NCBI GenBank assembly: GCA_944383915.1
Contig: CALWRJ010000005.1
Location: 19,457 to 83,456, forward strand
From: an uncultured Clostridia bacterium
GTDB taxonomy: Bacteria; Bacillota; Clostridia; Christensenellales; UBA1242
Reading direction: 5' to 3'
Length of the DNA: 64,000 nucleotides
Shown: positions 26,777-35,232 of the stretch, in pieces
How positions within the stretch are numbered: the stretch's first letter is position 1
Layout of the letters: every line of letters starts with the position of its first letter
Notes under the pieces: model-generated
Seen by the model: the letters and a program-made list of their open reading frames with translations, nothing else
The model's database searches: none
Told to the model about the DNA's origin: nothing
Program-made: the position numbers and the translations under genes

Positions 26777-28264
26777 TTATTCGTGGGTGTGTTCGTCCTC
26801 ATCAGGAACTTCAACATAGTCGGCTTCTACTAATTCACCTACAAAGTGCGAGTATGGAGTTTCAGGGTCACCGTCTACGGTGATTGAGTAGTCAACATAA
26901 TGTAAATAATAATTTTCTGTGTATTGAACAAAGTAACAAATACGAGCACCGTCTACATCAAAGTTTGCGGGAATATCAGCCTTTGGTGTATCAGTTGACG
27001 GTATAACAACTTCGCTAGTATTTCCAGATGAAGTATAAGTTAGTTTGTTTAAATTGCTGTCTGCAATATAGTAAATCGTATCGCCTTGAATTTCTACCAT
27101 ATTTGTTAAAATATCACTTGAAGCAATTTGAATAGCATTTTGTTTAGCAGACTTAAAGAAAGTGAGCGAACCGTTTGTGTAGAGAATTGATGGTCCGTAC
27201 TCTCCTGCAACAAGCACATAATTTGAACTATATGTCGTTAGTCCAGCGTCTGACGAAGCAACAGGAACGGCTGAAACTTCGATAGGACTAGAAAGTACCC
27301 CATTGTTTGATGACACTGCGTACACAGTAGCATTTTGTCCAGGGTTAGATGTAATTGATTTTGTGTAGAAAAGATAATTTCCGCTTGTGCCTTTCAATTC
27401 GTAAGTTTCGCCTTCGTTACTATAAACTGTGTTAACCTCCTCGCTTGCTAGATTATATGCTTTTACAATCGTACCGCCTGTAACGATGTTTTCGTCAAAA
27501 TTTTCGGTAAAGTAAACATTATAATCAATATCGTTAATTATGTCAGTGCTGTTTTCATAGTTAGCGAGCGCAACTTCGTTTACATTTTCTGAAATAGTTT
27601 TTGATTCAAATTTATTGCCATTTATATAAACAACAACTAAATTTGTACCATCTTGAATAATTTGGTAAACTGTATCACCTATTTGGTACATTGTCATATA
27701 AACATTTGAGTTTGTCGCATTTGATGAATATAAAAGGTCTTGTCCACCGCTACGGTCTAGTTTTGTACGATAAAAATTTAAAAGTGTGCTTTGGACTGTG
27801 CCTGCGCTATCTTTTAAATGATTTGGTGTTGTGTAGTAGAGATAGTCGCCGAAAATGAATAGATTACTATATTCAAAACCTGCAACTTTTGGAACAAAAA
27901 TTTCAAGATTTGAAATTTCTTGCTTTTCATCAGGTTTTAAACAGCCGTCCTCATAATACTGAATGTTAGCCTCAGTAACTTTTCCATTATCAAGTTTTGC
28001 GCGGTAAATTGCTGAAATTGTAATATTTCCATAATTATTAGTTTCGCCGATGTCCGAAGTGTTGACATATCCGTTTGTAAAGTAAAGATAATCACCTTTT
28101 TGAACGGACAATCCACCATTTCCTATAACTATATCGTTATCACTTGGATTGTCTTCAAAACGAGATAGACCGCCACAAGCAGATAAGCAAAACACTGTTA
28201 CAACAATCATTGCAAAAATCGCAAGAATTAGTATAGATTTTTGTAAAACTTTTGATCTAGTCAT
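26777..28264 (-). CDS. lipoprotein with beta-propeller-like extracellular domain
   Basis: Residues 1 to 29 are a signal peptide ending in the lipobox LSAC, with Cys30 as the lipidated residue. The mature part is beta-rich, with repeated short strands such as GDYLYFTNGYV, GDYLYYTTPNH, GNYLFYTKSI and GDTIYYIADSN. These match the general style of DUF5050-type propeller proteins in clostridia. Function is unknown; such proteins are often surface sensors or binding proteins. The C-terminal tail ends acidic (VPDEDEHTHE). The ATG follows GAAGGAGATACTAG. It is alone in its transcription unit. Confidence 0.82.
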   Translation of the reverse strand: MTRSKVLQKSILILAIFAMIVVTVFCLSACGGLSRFEDNPSDNDIVIGNGGLSVQKGDYLYFTNGYVNTSDIGETNNYGNITISAIYRAKLDNGKVTEANIQYYEDGCLKPDEKQEISNLEIFVPKVAGFEYSNLFIFGDYLYYTTPNHLKDSAGTVQSTLLNFYRTKLDRSGGQDLLYSSNATNSNVYMTMYQIGDTVYQIIQDGTNLVVVYINGNKFESKTISENVNEVALANYENSTDIINDIDYNVYFTENFDENIVTGGTIVKAYNLASEEVNTVYSNEGETYELKGTSGNYLFYTKSITSNPGQNATVYAVSSNNGVLSSPIEVSAVPVASSDAGLTTYSSNYVLVAGEYGPSILYTNGSLTFFKSAKQNAIQIASSDILTNMVEIQGDTIYYIADSNLNKLTYTSSGNTSEVVIPSTDTPKADIPANFDVDGARICYFVQYTENYYLHYVDYSITVDGDPETPYSHFVGELVEADYVEVPDEDEHTHE

Positions 28265-28381
28265 CTAGTATCTCCTTCAAAATTTTAAGTATTAGTAAAC
28301 TTTAATTAAACAGTAGACATATAATATCATTAATTAGCCATTTAGTCAATTATTTCAAAGTAAATAAAAGGAAAATGTTTT

Positions 28382-28693
28382 ATGAAAAAATTTGATTTTG
28401 TAGACAACGCTTATACCCCGCCTGTATTACCGCAATTTAATGATTCGAACGAAAACTCACCTTTTAATCTAAATAAATTATTGCAAATTTTACCCAAATT
28501 AAACCTAAATTTACTTTTTGGTGGTGCGAAAAACTCTGATAACTCTTTTCCATCAACACCTCAAAATCAACCTACTTTTGACACTAACCAAATTTTACAT
28601 AGGCAAAACACTATTGAAACTTTAAAAAGTATAAATAAACACAATGATTTAGTTAGACGCATTAATGACGAAGCAAATAGTACTATGCAGTAA
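28382..28693 (+). CDS. small proline/asparagine-rich protein ending in a repeat
   Basis: I do not recognise this 103-residue protein. A proline-containing start (YTPPVLPQF) is followed by a short leucine-rich helix (LNKLLQILPKLNLNLLFGG), a low-complexity region and a final charged helix. The last residues NSTMQ are translated from the dispersed palindrome (28679 to 28688), so the repeat forms the end of the frame just before the stop. The ATG follows AAAGGAAAATGTTTT. Its layout is like that of the protein at 10235. It may be a small sporulation-related protein, but that is speculation. Confidence 0.55.
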   Translation: MKKFDFVDNAYTPPVLPQFNDSNENSPFNLNKLLQILPKLNLNLLFGGAKNSDNSFPSTPQNQPTFDTNQILHRQNTIETLKSINKHNDLVRRINDEANSTMQ

Positions 28694-28712
28694 AAGCCCA
28701 ATAATTAAATAA

Positions 28713-28748
28713 AACTATTCGCAAAATCGTATGTATAGTACGATGCAT
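28713..28748. repeat. AACTATTCGCAAAA motif plus diverged palindrome
   Basis: AACTATTCGCAAAA (28713 to 28726) is followed by TATAGTACGATGCATA (28733 to 28748). The unit aligns over about 45 bases with that at 22564 to 22603, with a few changes. It lies in a convergent gap. Confidence 0.7.
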
Positions 28749-28850
28749 ATTATGTACTTCCTAATTTTATTTGTTAAAATTTTTAAGTTATATCTTTCTC
28801 GTAATAAACGACAAAAAATAGTGCTTACTAAATTAACTACAAAGAAAAAA

Positions 28851-28872
28851 CATATTGAAAATTTTCAATATG
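28851..28872 (-). terminator. terminator of hpf
   Basis: CATATTGAAAATTTTCAATATG is an 11-base-arm palindrome. On the minus strand it is followed by TTTTTTCTTTG. Confidence 0.8.
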
Positions 28873-28899
28873 CCCTTTTTTAAATATTTAACTTTTTAC

Positions 28900-29442
28900 T
28901 TAAATAATAACTGTTGGGTCGATAATACCGTAGTCGCCTGACGACCTTTTGTAAATTATGTTTACTTTTCCCTTCTCGTTTACATACACATAGAATGCGT
29001 GGTCGGAATTTTCAAGTTCCATAATTGCTTCTGTCGTAGTAAGCGGATAAATATCAAATTTCTTAACTTTACTAACCATACTTTCATCTGGTTTAAAGTC
29101 GTCTTCAAGCATTTCGTTAAACATAAGTTCGCTTAAATCAACATTTTTACGCAACTTGTCTTGAATTTTTTTAGAGTATTTAACAATTTGTCTTTCAACC
29201 TTTGGCAAAGCCAAGTCAATATTTTGATACATATTATCCGAAATAACTTCGCTACGGAACAACAATCCCTTATCTTTAATAGTTAACTCTAATTTAAAAG
29301 TATCTTTGTTAACGCGCGAGCAAACAACCTTTGCCGATGCGCTATCCTCAAAATAGCGGTCGAGTTTGCTTACCTTTTCGGTAATTATACGCTCGAGTTT
29401 GTCGCTTATTGTATAATTTTTGGACATAAATTGGATTTTCAT
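28900..29442 (-). CDS. hpf: ribosome hibernation-promoting factor, long form
   Basis: HPF pairs 70S ribosomes into inactive 100S dimers in stationary phase. The N-terminal domain (residues 1 to 100, beginning MKIQFMSKNYTISDKLERIITEKVSKLDRYF) binds the decoding centre. The C-terminal domain (from about residue 122, VKKFDIYPLTTTEAIMELENSDHAFYVYVNEKG) dimerises, so this is the long form found in Bacillota. At 180 residues the length is normal. The ATG follows GGGGGTGACATT. It is expressed alone, between a terminator and a gap. Confidence 0.96.
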   Translation of the reverse strand: MKIQFMSKNYTISDKLERIITEKVSKLDRYFEDSASAKVVCSRVNKDTFKLELTIKDKGLLFRSEVISDNMYQNIDLALPKVERQIVKYSKKIQDKLRKNVDLSELMFNEMLEDDFKPDESMVSKVKKFDIYPLTTTEAIMELENSDHAFYVYVNEKGKVNIIYKRSSGDYGIIDPTVII

Positions 29443-29505
29443 AATGTCACCCCCTTGTATGTATTTATTATAGCAAACAATTAAATTTTTGGCAATTAAT
29501 TTTAA

Positions 29506-30096
29506 CTAAAAAAGGTAAATACTATTAACTATAACCACGCTCGCAAGAACGACTAAACTTAACCCTAGCCCTACCCATGAAATAACGCAATTGTGTGATT
29601 TAAAAATTGCCACAATTCCAAAAAGTGCTGAAATTACACCACAAAGCACGCTTCCAATTATACCAATAGGCACTAAAATAAATGTGTAAACCCACAAGAA
29701 AAATCCGCTTGCATTTTCAAAATTTAGTCCTGTGGCTACGGCTATTATGACAAAAATCAAGCACACAAAAGAAACACACGCTAAAACTACTGCCGATGTA
29801 CCATACGAAGTTTTTTGTTCGTCAGCCTTTACTCTATATATAGACTGCTTTTCTTTGTTTATACTTTGCGCTTTTTGGTTATCGTTTGGAGTAAAAGTAC
29901 CGTCATCTGCATCGTACTTTGCGTTATTATTTAACATAAATAATGTAGGCTGATTAGGCTCACTATTGCTCACATTTTCATTTTGAGCATTTGTCGTATC
30001 AGTATTTTGCTTTGTTGAATTAACTTCTTTTTGAAGCGCATCAAGGTTTTTTAGAGTCTTACCAGCCACCTTTTGCGCTTGTGTCTTATCGCTCAC
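29506..30096 (-). CDS. membrane protein with DUF4190-like C-terminal half
   Basis: This 196-residue protein has a polar first half (residues 1 to 95, rich in Asn, Gln and Lys) and three or so hydrophobic helices after it: SAVVLACVSFVCLIFVIIAV, FFLWVYTFILVPIGIIGSVLCGV with ALFGIVAIF, and WVGLGLSLVVLASVVIVNSIYLF. The pattern resembles DUF4190-type proteins, whose role is unknown. The start is a GTG preceded by TAAGGGGAAAAATA. Transcribed in the same direction as hpf but with a gap of about 60 bases. Confidence 0.7.
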   Translation of the reverse strand: MSDKTQAQKVAGKTLKNLDALQKEVNSTKQNTDTTNAQNENVSNSEPNQPTLFMLNNNAKYDADDGTFTPNDNQKAQSINKEKQSIYRVKADEQKTSYGTSAVVLACVSFVCLIFVIIAVATGLNFENASGFFLWVYTFILVPIGIIGSVLCGVISALFGIVAIFKSHNCVISWVGLGLSLVVLASVVIVNSIYLF

Positions 30097-30343
30097 TATT
30101 TTTCCCCTTAATTTATTTAAAGTATTTTACCATACTTAATGCCACTTTATCAAGTAAAAATAACATTATATGGAATATCGTGCAAATTTAGCAAATTTGT
30201 ACAATTTTAAACAATTTTTAAAGAAAAACGCGCCACCTTACCGCTAAAAATTGTTATTATTCTTTAAAATAATTTTCTAATTACCAAACGAAATGAAATA
30301 GATTTTTTAATCGCAAAACTACTTAAAAACAAAAAGGCGCGCC

Positions 30344-31195
30344 CTACAAGCGCACGTTTTCACCAGTTTCAGCATTTTGATACATTACCCAATAGCCTTC
30401 ATCGTCTGGTTTGTCAAGGTTTAACGGAAGCCACTGACAATAATCTGTTAAATTACTTGGTGGCGCAGTGCTTCGTGATGGCGCTGGAATTCCGTAACAC
30501 AAGTGCGTAACTTCTGCCCCATCGTAAAGTTTTCCTAAAATATAATGCTTGCTTCCATCGTCCGAATAACTTACTTTTATCCATTCGGTATTTTCGACTA
30601 AGTCCTCCAACTGCTTAAAGTGTGGAAAACGCGCAAAAAGTTCATCAAGTTGCGGTTGAATTAATGAGTAAAAATTTCCGTTTTTCTCTACACTGGGCGC
30701 ATCAACTTTTTCATCAGTGCTGTCTATATTATTCTCGTCTTTTTCATCATCAGGAAATTTTAAATCACTTTCTGCGAGCGAAAAAAGTTCGGTTTTATCT
30801 AATTCATTATTAATTAAAGAATCAAGTTCGGCATCGCTTAATTCTCCAAACAAATCATCATATGGTGCGTTTCCACCTGCATTTTGTCCGCAAGCAATAC
30901 CTTGGACATAATTTTCTTTAATATAGGCAATTAGAATAGTGATATTTTCGCTATTAGGTGCGTTCACCATTTTAAAATTATAATTTTGCGGGTCATCAAT
31001 GTCTGTATAAATGTATTTTTTATCACCAATTTTTATAGCCATTGCAATTGGCAGAATATCATTCGGCACATTAAATAATTTTAGAATACCTGTAATATTC
31101 CCGCTACCTATTAGCGTTACTAAACCGCGCACAAACTTTGGCTCGGTATTTTTAAAATCAGCAATTTGCGAAACAATAATATTTTTGGTAACCAT
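30344..31195 (-). CDS. conserved-looking protein of unknown function (283 residues)
   Basis: I do not recognise a named family. The N-terminal 110 residues look like an alpha/beta domain. An acidic linker (residues 125 to 165, rich in Asp and Glu) follows. The C-terminal part contains YSLIQPQLDELFARFPHFKQLEDLVENTEWIKVSY, then HLCYGIPAPSRSTAPPSNLTDYCQWLPLN and GYWVMYQNAETGENV, a segment I believe recurs in gut Clostridia without assigned function. No signal peptide. The ATG follows GGAGTAAAA. The GGCGCGCC palindrome just after the stop could be part of a terminator. Confidence 0.7.
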   Translation of the reverse strand: MVTKNIIVSQIADFKNTEPKFVRGLVTLIGSGNITGILKLFNVPNDILPIAMAIKIGDKKYIYTDIDDPQNYNFKMVNAPNSENITILIAYIKENYVQGIACGQNAGGNAPYDDLFGELSDAELDSLINNELDKTELFSLAESDLKFPDDEKDENNIDSTDEKVDAPSVEKNGNFYSLIQPQLDELFARFPHFKQLEDLVENTEWIKVSYSDDGSKHYILGKLYDGAEVTHLCYGIPAPSRSTAPPSNLTDYCQWLPLNLDKPDDEGYWVMYQNAETGENVRL

Positions 31196-31269
31196 TTTTA
31201 CTCCTAATATCTTTTTATATTATATATTATTTAGGCTTAAAAATGTTGCGAATAATTTTTGTTTAAAAA

Positions 31270-31300
31270 AGAAAAAAGCGCAAATAAAAGCGCATTTTGT
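31270..31300 (-). terminator. probable terminator of the tatD-rsmA operon
   Basis: GCGC (31278 to 31281) and GCGC (31290 to 31293) arms form a short stem, flanked by A/T residues that extend it. On the minus strand it is followed by TTTTTTCTTTTTT. Confidence 0.6.
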
Positions 31301-31309
31301 CTAAAATTA

Positions 31310-32122
31310 TCAAATCAGTTTATTTTCTCTAATTTTTTGAGTAAGTAAAACAAATTTATCTTTATCAAGAGTTTCGGCGCGTGCATTTGGTTCAATTTTG
31401 ATACTTTCTAAAATCTCGTTTGCTTGCTCACGGGATATTTTAAATGCCTGCATTATATTGTTTGCAAGAGTTTTTCTGCGCATCGCAAAACAACTTTTTA
31501 CCACTTTTGAAATATCTTTAATATCATTACGGCGATTATGATTTATTAAAATTGTAATAATGCTACTATCAACATTTGGACGCGGAGTAAAAAGCGTGCG
31601 TGGAACATCGCGAGTCTTTTTAATCTCGCCATACAGTCCTAAAATTACCGAAATTCCACCGTAGTCTTTTGTACCAACTTTTGCCACAATTCTATCTGCT
31701 AATTCCTTTTGGAGCATAATTGTAATACTCTCAATCGGAAGGTCGTTTTCAATTAAATAAAAAATTATGGGGGTGCTAATATAGTATGGCAAGTTTGCCA
31801 CAACTTTAAAAGGCTTGTTGTCAAACTTTGCGCATAGTTCAGCAGGCTTTACCTTTAAAATATCATCAAAAACGACTTCAACATTTGATAAACCTTTAAG
31901 ATTTTCATTTAATATAGGTTGTAATGTTTTATCAATTTCTACGCTTAAAACTTTTCCGCTCGTACTTTTAGCCAACTCGCGAGTAAGAGTTCCCGCCCCC
32001 GCGCCGATTTCTAAAACATTTTCGTTGCCTTTAACATCGGCATCACCAACTATTGCTTTTAAAAGGTTGGTATCTGTTAAAAAATTTTGTCCAAATTTCT
32101 TTTTAAAATTAAATTTTTCCAA
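31310..32122 (-). CDS. rsmA: 16S rRNA dimethyladenosine transferase RsmA (KsgA)
   Basis: RsmA dimethylates two adjacent adenines near the 3' end of 16S rRNA with SAM. The motifs KKFGQNFLTD, the SAM site VLEIGAGAGTLTRELA and the catalytic NLPYYISTP are all present in 270 residues. The start is a TTG behind CTAGGGGGAAAAC, which is a strong ribosome binding site; the coding region thus overlaps tatD by 14 bases. The two are commonly neighbours in Bacillota (with rnmV between them, absent here). Confidence 0.95.
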   Translation of the reverse strand: MEKFNFKKKFGQNFLTDTNLLKAIVGDADVKGNENVLEIGAGAGTLTRELAKSTSGKVLSVEIDKTLQPILNENLKGLSNVEVVFDDILKVKPAELCAKFDNKPFKVVANLPYYISTPIIFYLIENDLPIESITIMLQKELADRIVAKVGTKDYGGISVILGLYGEIKKTRDVPRTLFTPRPNVDSSIITILINHNRRNDIKDISKVVKSCFAMRRKTLANNIMQAFKISREQANEILESIKIEPNARAETLDKDKFVLLTQKIRENKLI

Positions 32123-32894
32123 GTTTTCCCCCTAGTTTATCAAAAAATACAAAGGCATTTTTTGTTGTAATTTCATCAATACTTGCCGAATTTTCCCCTT
32201 TTATTTCAGCAATTTTATCTGCAACAAGTGCGGTGTATTCGGGCTTGTTTACTTTGCTTCTAAAAGGTTCGGGCGTTAAATACGGAGCATCAGTTTCACA
32301 CATAATTTTATCTAACGGAATTATTTTTACCGCTTCTCGCAGTGCTTCACGATGTTTAAATGTAACTAACCCTGTCACCGAAATATAAAGCCCTAAATCG
32401 AGAAGTTTTTCCGCAATTTCACTATCACCTTCGAAACAGTGCACAACTCCACGCTTTATTAAAGTTTTGTTTTGTTCAATTACTTTAAAGAAATCGTCCC
32501 ACGCGTCACGCACATGAAATATTATTGGCAAATCAAACTTATGTGCAAGTTCAATTTGGCGTACCAAAACTTTGCGTTGTAGTTCTTTTTTGTCTACACC
32601 ATAATGATAATCAAGTCCAATTTCACCAACCGCCACAACATTTTTATCGCCTAAATTAGATAACAAAAATTTTTCAACTTCGGCATTGTATTCAGCGCAG
32701 TTTTCGGGGTGAATACCGAGAGCGCAAGCAACGCGCGGATGCTTTGCAACTATCAAAGACGATTTACTAGACTTCAAATCATAACTCGGGCAAATCACCG
32801 CCCCTACTCTATCCGTTTCAAGTTTTTGTAAAATTTCGGGAAGGCTGTCCGCTAGTTTTTCGTGATTAATATGAGAGTGCGTATCAATGAGCAT
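32109..32894 (-). CDS. tatD: TatD-family metal-dependent DNase
   Basis: TatD proteins are cytoplasmic metal-dependent deoxyribonucleases with a TIM-barrel fold. Metal ligands are visible: DTHSHIN (two histidines at 6 and 8), GEIGLDYHYG (Glu), FHVRDAWDD, HCFEGD and CETDAPYLTPEP (Asp). The length of 261 residues is normal. The ATG follows TTTAAAGGAAATTAAA. First gene of a two-gene operon with rsmA. Divergent from spmA. Confidence 0.95.
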   Translation of the reverse strand: MLIDTHSHINHEKLADSLPEILQKLETDRVGAVICPSYDLKSSKSSLIVAKHPRVACALGIHPENCAEYNAEVEKFLLSNLGDKNVVAVGEIGLDYHYGVDKKELQRKVLVRQIELAHKFDLPIIFHVRDAWDDFFKVIEQNKTLIKRGVVHCFEGDSEIAEKLLDLGLYISVTGLVTFKHREALREAVKIIPLDKIMCETDAPYLTPEPFRSKVNKPEYTALVADKIAEIKGENSASIDEITTKNAFVFFDKLGGKLGKI

Positions 32895-33025
32895 TTTAAT
32901 TTCCTTTAAAAATTTATAAAAGTTTAATTTTTATTTTATAACGACTTTTCTTTTTATATTTTATAGAAATTTTTAAAGTTAGTCAAGTTTTTCATATATA
33001 CAAAAAATATTTCATATTTTATGGT

Positions 33026-33751
33026 ATGCGTAAAATTTGGTTTTTTATGGTGCTAGCGAGCCTCGTTACCCTTCTTTTTATCGACCCTGAAGACAGCATA
33101 AACGCGATGATGAATGCGGGTGCTGATGCGGTAACGCTAACAATTCGCTTGCTCGGTATTTATGCGGTGTGGCTTGGAATAATTGCACTAGTTGACGCTT
33201 GCGGACTTTCTAACAAAATTGCAACTTTACTCGACCCTGTGATAGATTTTTTATTTGGCAAAACGGATAATAACACTAAAAAATATTTGGCACTAAATAT
33301 GTCCGCAAATATTTTAGGTATGGGAAATGCCTGTACTCCAACAGGGCTAAAAGCAATGGAAGGGCTTGATAAACAAAATAATTCGTCAACAGCATCGGTT
33401 GCGATGATTATGCTTGTTGTAATAAACGCGACAAGCCTTCAACTCATTCCAACTACAATTATTGGACTCCGCCAGCAATATGGCAGTACGAGTAGCAGTG
33501 ATATAATTTTGCCTACAATTATTGCGACTTTAATTTCAACCATTGTTGGCGTGTTGCTTGTAAAACTATGCGATAAGTTCTATAAAAAGCACAAAAAAGA
33601 CGATAAGCCAAAACAAGATTATCCTAGCACAAAAAACAAAATTTTAAAAAACTTTTTCACTTCTAAAAACGCACAAAAAGGCAAATGTACACTTTCTAAT
33701 ACTCAAAAAAACCAGCCTAATAAAATAGTTTTTAAGGACAATAAAAAGTGA
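33026..33751 (+). CDS. spmA: spore maturation protein A
   Basis: SpmA is a membrane protein of the nucleoside-recognition (Gate) family needed for spore core dehydration. Several helices and the typical segment NMSANILGMGNACTPTGLKAMEGLDK are present, as well as IINATSLQLIPTTIIGLR-like residues (here VINATSLQLIPTTIIGLRQQYGS). The C-terminal 50 residues are a basic cytoplasmic tail, longer than in Bacillus (about 196 residues there, 241 here). No clear ribosome binding site precedes the ATG. It overlaps spmB by four bases. Confidence 0.95.
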   Translation: MRKIWFFMVLASLVTLLFIDPEDSINAMMNAGADAVTLTIRLLGIYAVWLGIIALVDACGLSNKIATLLDPVIDFLFGKTDNNTKKYLALNMSANILGMGNACTPTGLKAMEGLDKQNNSSTASVAMIMLVVINATSLQLIPTTIIGLRQQYGSTSSSDIILPTIIATLISTIVGVLLVKLCDKFYKKHKKDDKPKQDYPSTKNKILKNFFTSKNAQKGKCTLSNTQKNQPNKIVFKDNKK

Positions 33752-34260
33752 ATGTAAGCGTTTTTATCACCCCTGTACTTATAATACTTTTGCTAATTTA
33801 TTGTGCGAAAAAGAAAGTAAACTGCTACAATACTTTTGCAAGTGGTGCAAAAGGCGCTATTTCGCTTTGCCTTGATGTTTTGCCATTTTTAGTTACTATT
33901 TTTGTTGCCATTCAACTTTTTAGAATAAGTGGACTAGCTGAAACTACTGCCAACCTTTTTGCCCCCGTAATGGAAGTATTAGGCATTCCCAAAGAATTAA
34001 CCGAACTAATGATAATTCGCCCTTTTAGCGGGAGCGGAAGTCTTGCAATGGCGGAACAAATATTCTCTACCTATGGAGCAGATAGTTACATTTCAAGATG
34101 CGCGTCTGTCATTATGGGAAGCAGTGAAACGATTTTTTATGTCGCCACAATTTACCTAAGCCAAACAAAAGCAAAGCGACTTTTATACGCTATCCCCGTT
34201 GCCCTAATCGCAACGATTATTAGTAGCGTTGTCGCCTGTCTCCTTTGCCGAGTTATGTAA
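33748..34260 (+). CDS. spmB: spore maturation protein B
   Basis: SpmB is the partner of SpmA. It is a 170-residue membrane protein with the conserved GAKGAISLCLDVLPFLVTIFVAIQLFRISG and IIRPFSGSGSLAM motifs, followed by MGSSETIFYVATIYL. The start is a GTG overlapping the spmA stop (GTGA), a sign of coupling. Normal length. No terminator is clear; a gap with two repeat copies follows. Confidence 0.96.
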   Translation: MNVSVFITPVLIILLLIYCAKKKVNCYNTFASGAKGAISLCLDVLPFLVTIFVAIQLFRISGLAETTANLFAPVMEVLGIPKELTELMIIRPFSGSGSLAMAEQIFSTYGADSYISRCASVIMGSSETIFYVATIYLSQTKAKRLLYAIPVALIATIISSVVACLLCRVM

Positions 34261-34458
34261 TTGATTTAATCTTATTCAATTTGCATAAAAGTTTAATAAA
34301 CTTAAAAAAGTTAGTCTACTAGAATCATATCTAACTAAAAAATTTGTTAGAAAAAGTCGCATTAACCATAAAATAATATAATTAGAAATTTACACTAACT
34401 TCTTTATTCGCTTTTACCTTTTTAATGACAAATGCAATTAGATATAAGTGCTACGCAA

Positions 34459-34530
34459 AGTACTATGCACTCACTTTTGCGCATAGATACACTATTAAAA
34501 CCTAAATATAATTAAAAATTGCATAGTACT
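34459..34530. repeat. two dispersed palindrome copies
   Basis: AGTACTATGC at 34459 to 34468 and GCATAGTACT at 34521 to 34530, about 60 bases apart, in the gap where spmB and the gene at 34529 converge. The second copy provides the stop codon of that gene. Confidence 0.7.
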
Positions 34531-35029
34531 AAAAATTTTTTAAAATTATCAAGTCATAAAATTTTGTGGTGTGGTTGTAAAGTTTAACTGTAAAATCACC
34601 TGAGGTTGTAACAGTAGACCAAGTTTCAAACCAAGAAGGAATCCAAAATTTGTCGTTATAGGCGGTCGAATCCCATTCCCAATGAGTATAATAGTTTGCG
34701 TTGCTAGTATATTCTAACCCTTGGTGGTGAGCAAAATAACTAGAACCACTATAGCTAGTGTCTGGCTGTGTTTCTTGCCACATTATATTTGCTTCTTGTG
34801 GGCTTTGAATAAATTCATTTAGTATAGGATAATTGTTAGCCAAATCATAATAAATTGCGTTTGTAAGGTTTCGCAAATCGGAATTTGAATAATTCCCTAT
34901 ATAAGTATTTTGTGTATAAGAAAGATAACTATCGTCAATATAATTATGTATTAAATCAAGGTTTTTCTGGCTTAAACTGTAAGTCGCGCTATTACTATTA
35001 AATCTATCGGTAGTGTATGGTTCGGTCAT
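34529..35029 (-). pseudogene. fragment-like reading frame, possible gene remnant
   Basis: This 166-residue frame has no recognisable family. It is rich in Tyr, Asn, Ser and Trp (SYFAHHQGLEYTSN, THWEWDSTAYND), a composition typical of parts of extracellular proteins, but it lacks a signal peptide. No ribosome binding site precedes the ATG, and its TAG stop falls within a dispersed palindrome copy. These points suggest a remnant of a larger gene or a frame shortened by repeat insertion. A real small gene with weak translation remains possible. Confidence 0.45.
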
Positions 35030-35099
35030 CCAAACAGTAATAAAATTACCAAAAATCTAATTAAACATCATTCATTAAATACTTTTTTACTAAAAAATA

Positions 35100-35124
35100 A
35101 AGCCTATACGATTTGTATAGGTTT
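35100..35124 (-). terminator. terminator of the ctsR-mcsA-clpC operon
   Basis: CCTATAC and GTATAGG form a seven-base stem with a five-base loop (35103 to 35121). On the minus strand it is followed by CTTTATTTTTTAG. Confidence 0.8.
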
Positions 35125-35232
35125 TATTATTTTTTTGTAATTTTTTGAAAACGCATTGTAAAAGAGTTAACATATTAATTTATTAAATAATTTTATCAAT
35201 ATAATTTTTTATTTTTTATTTAATTTTTAATT

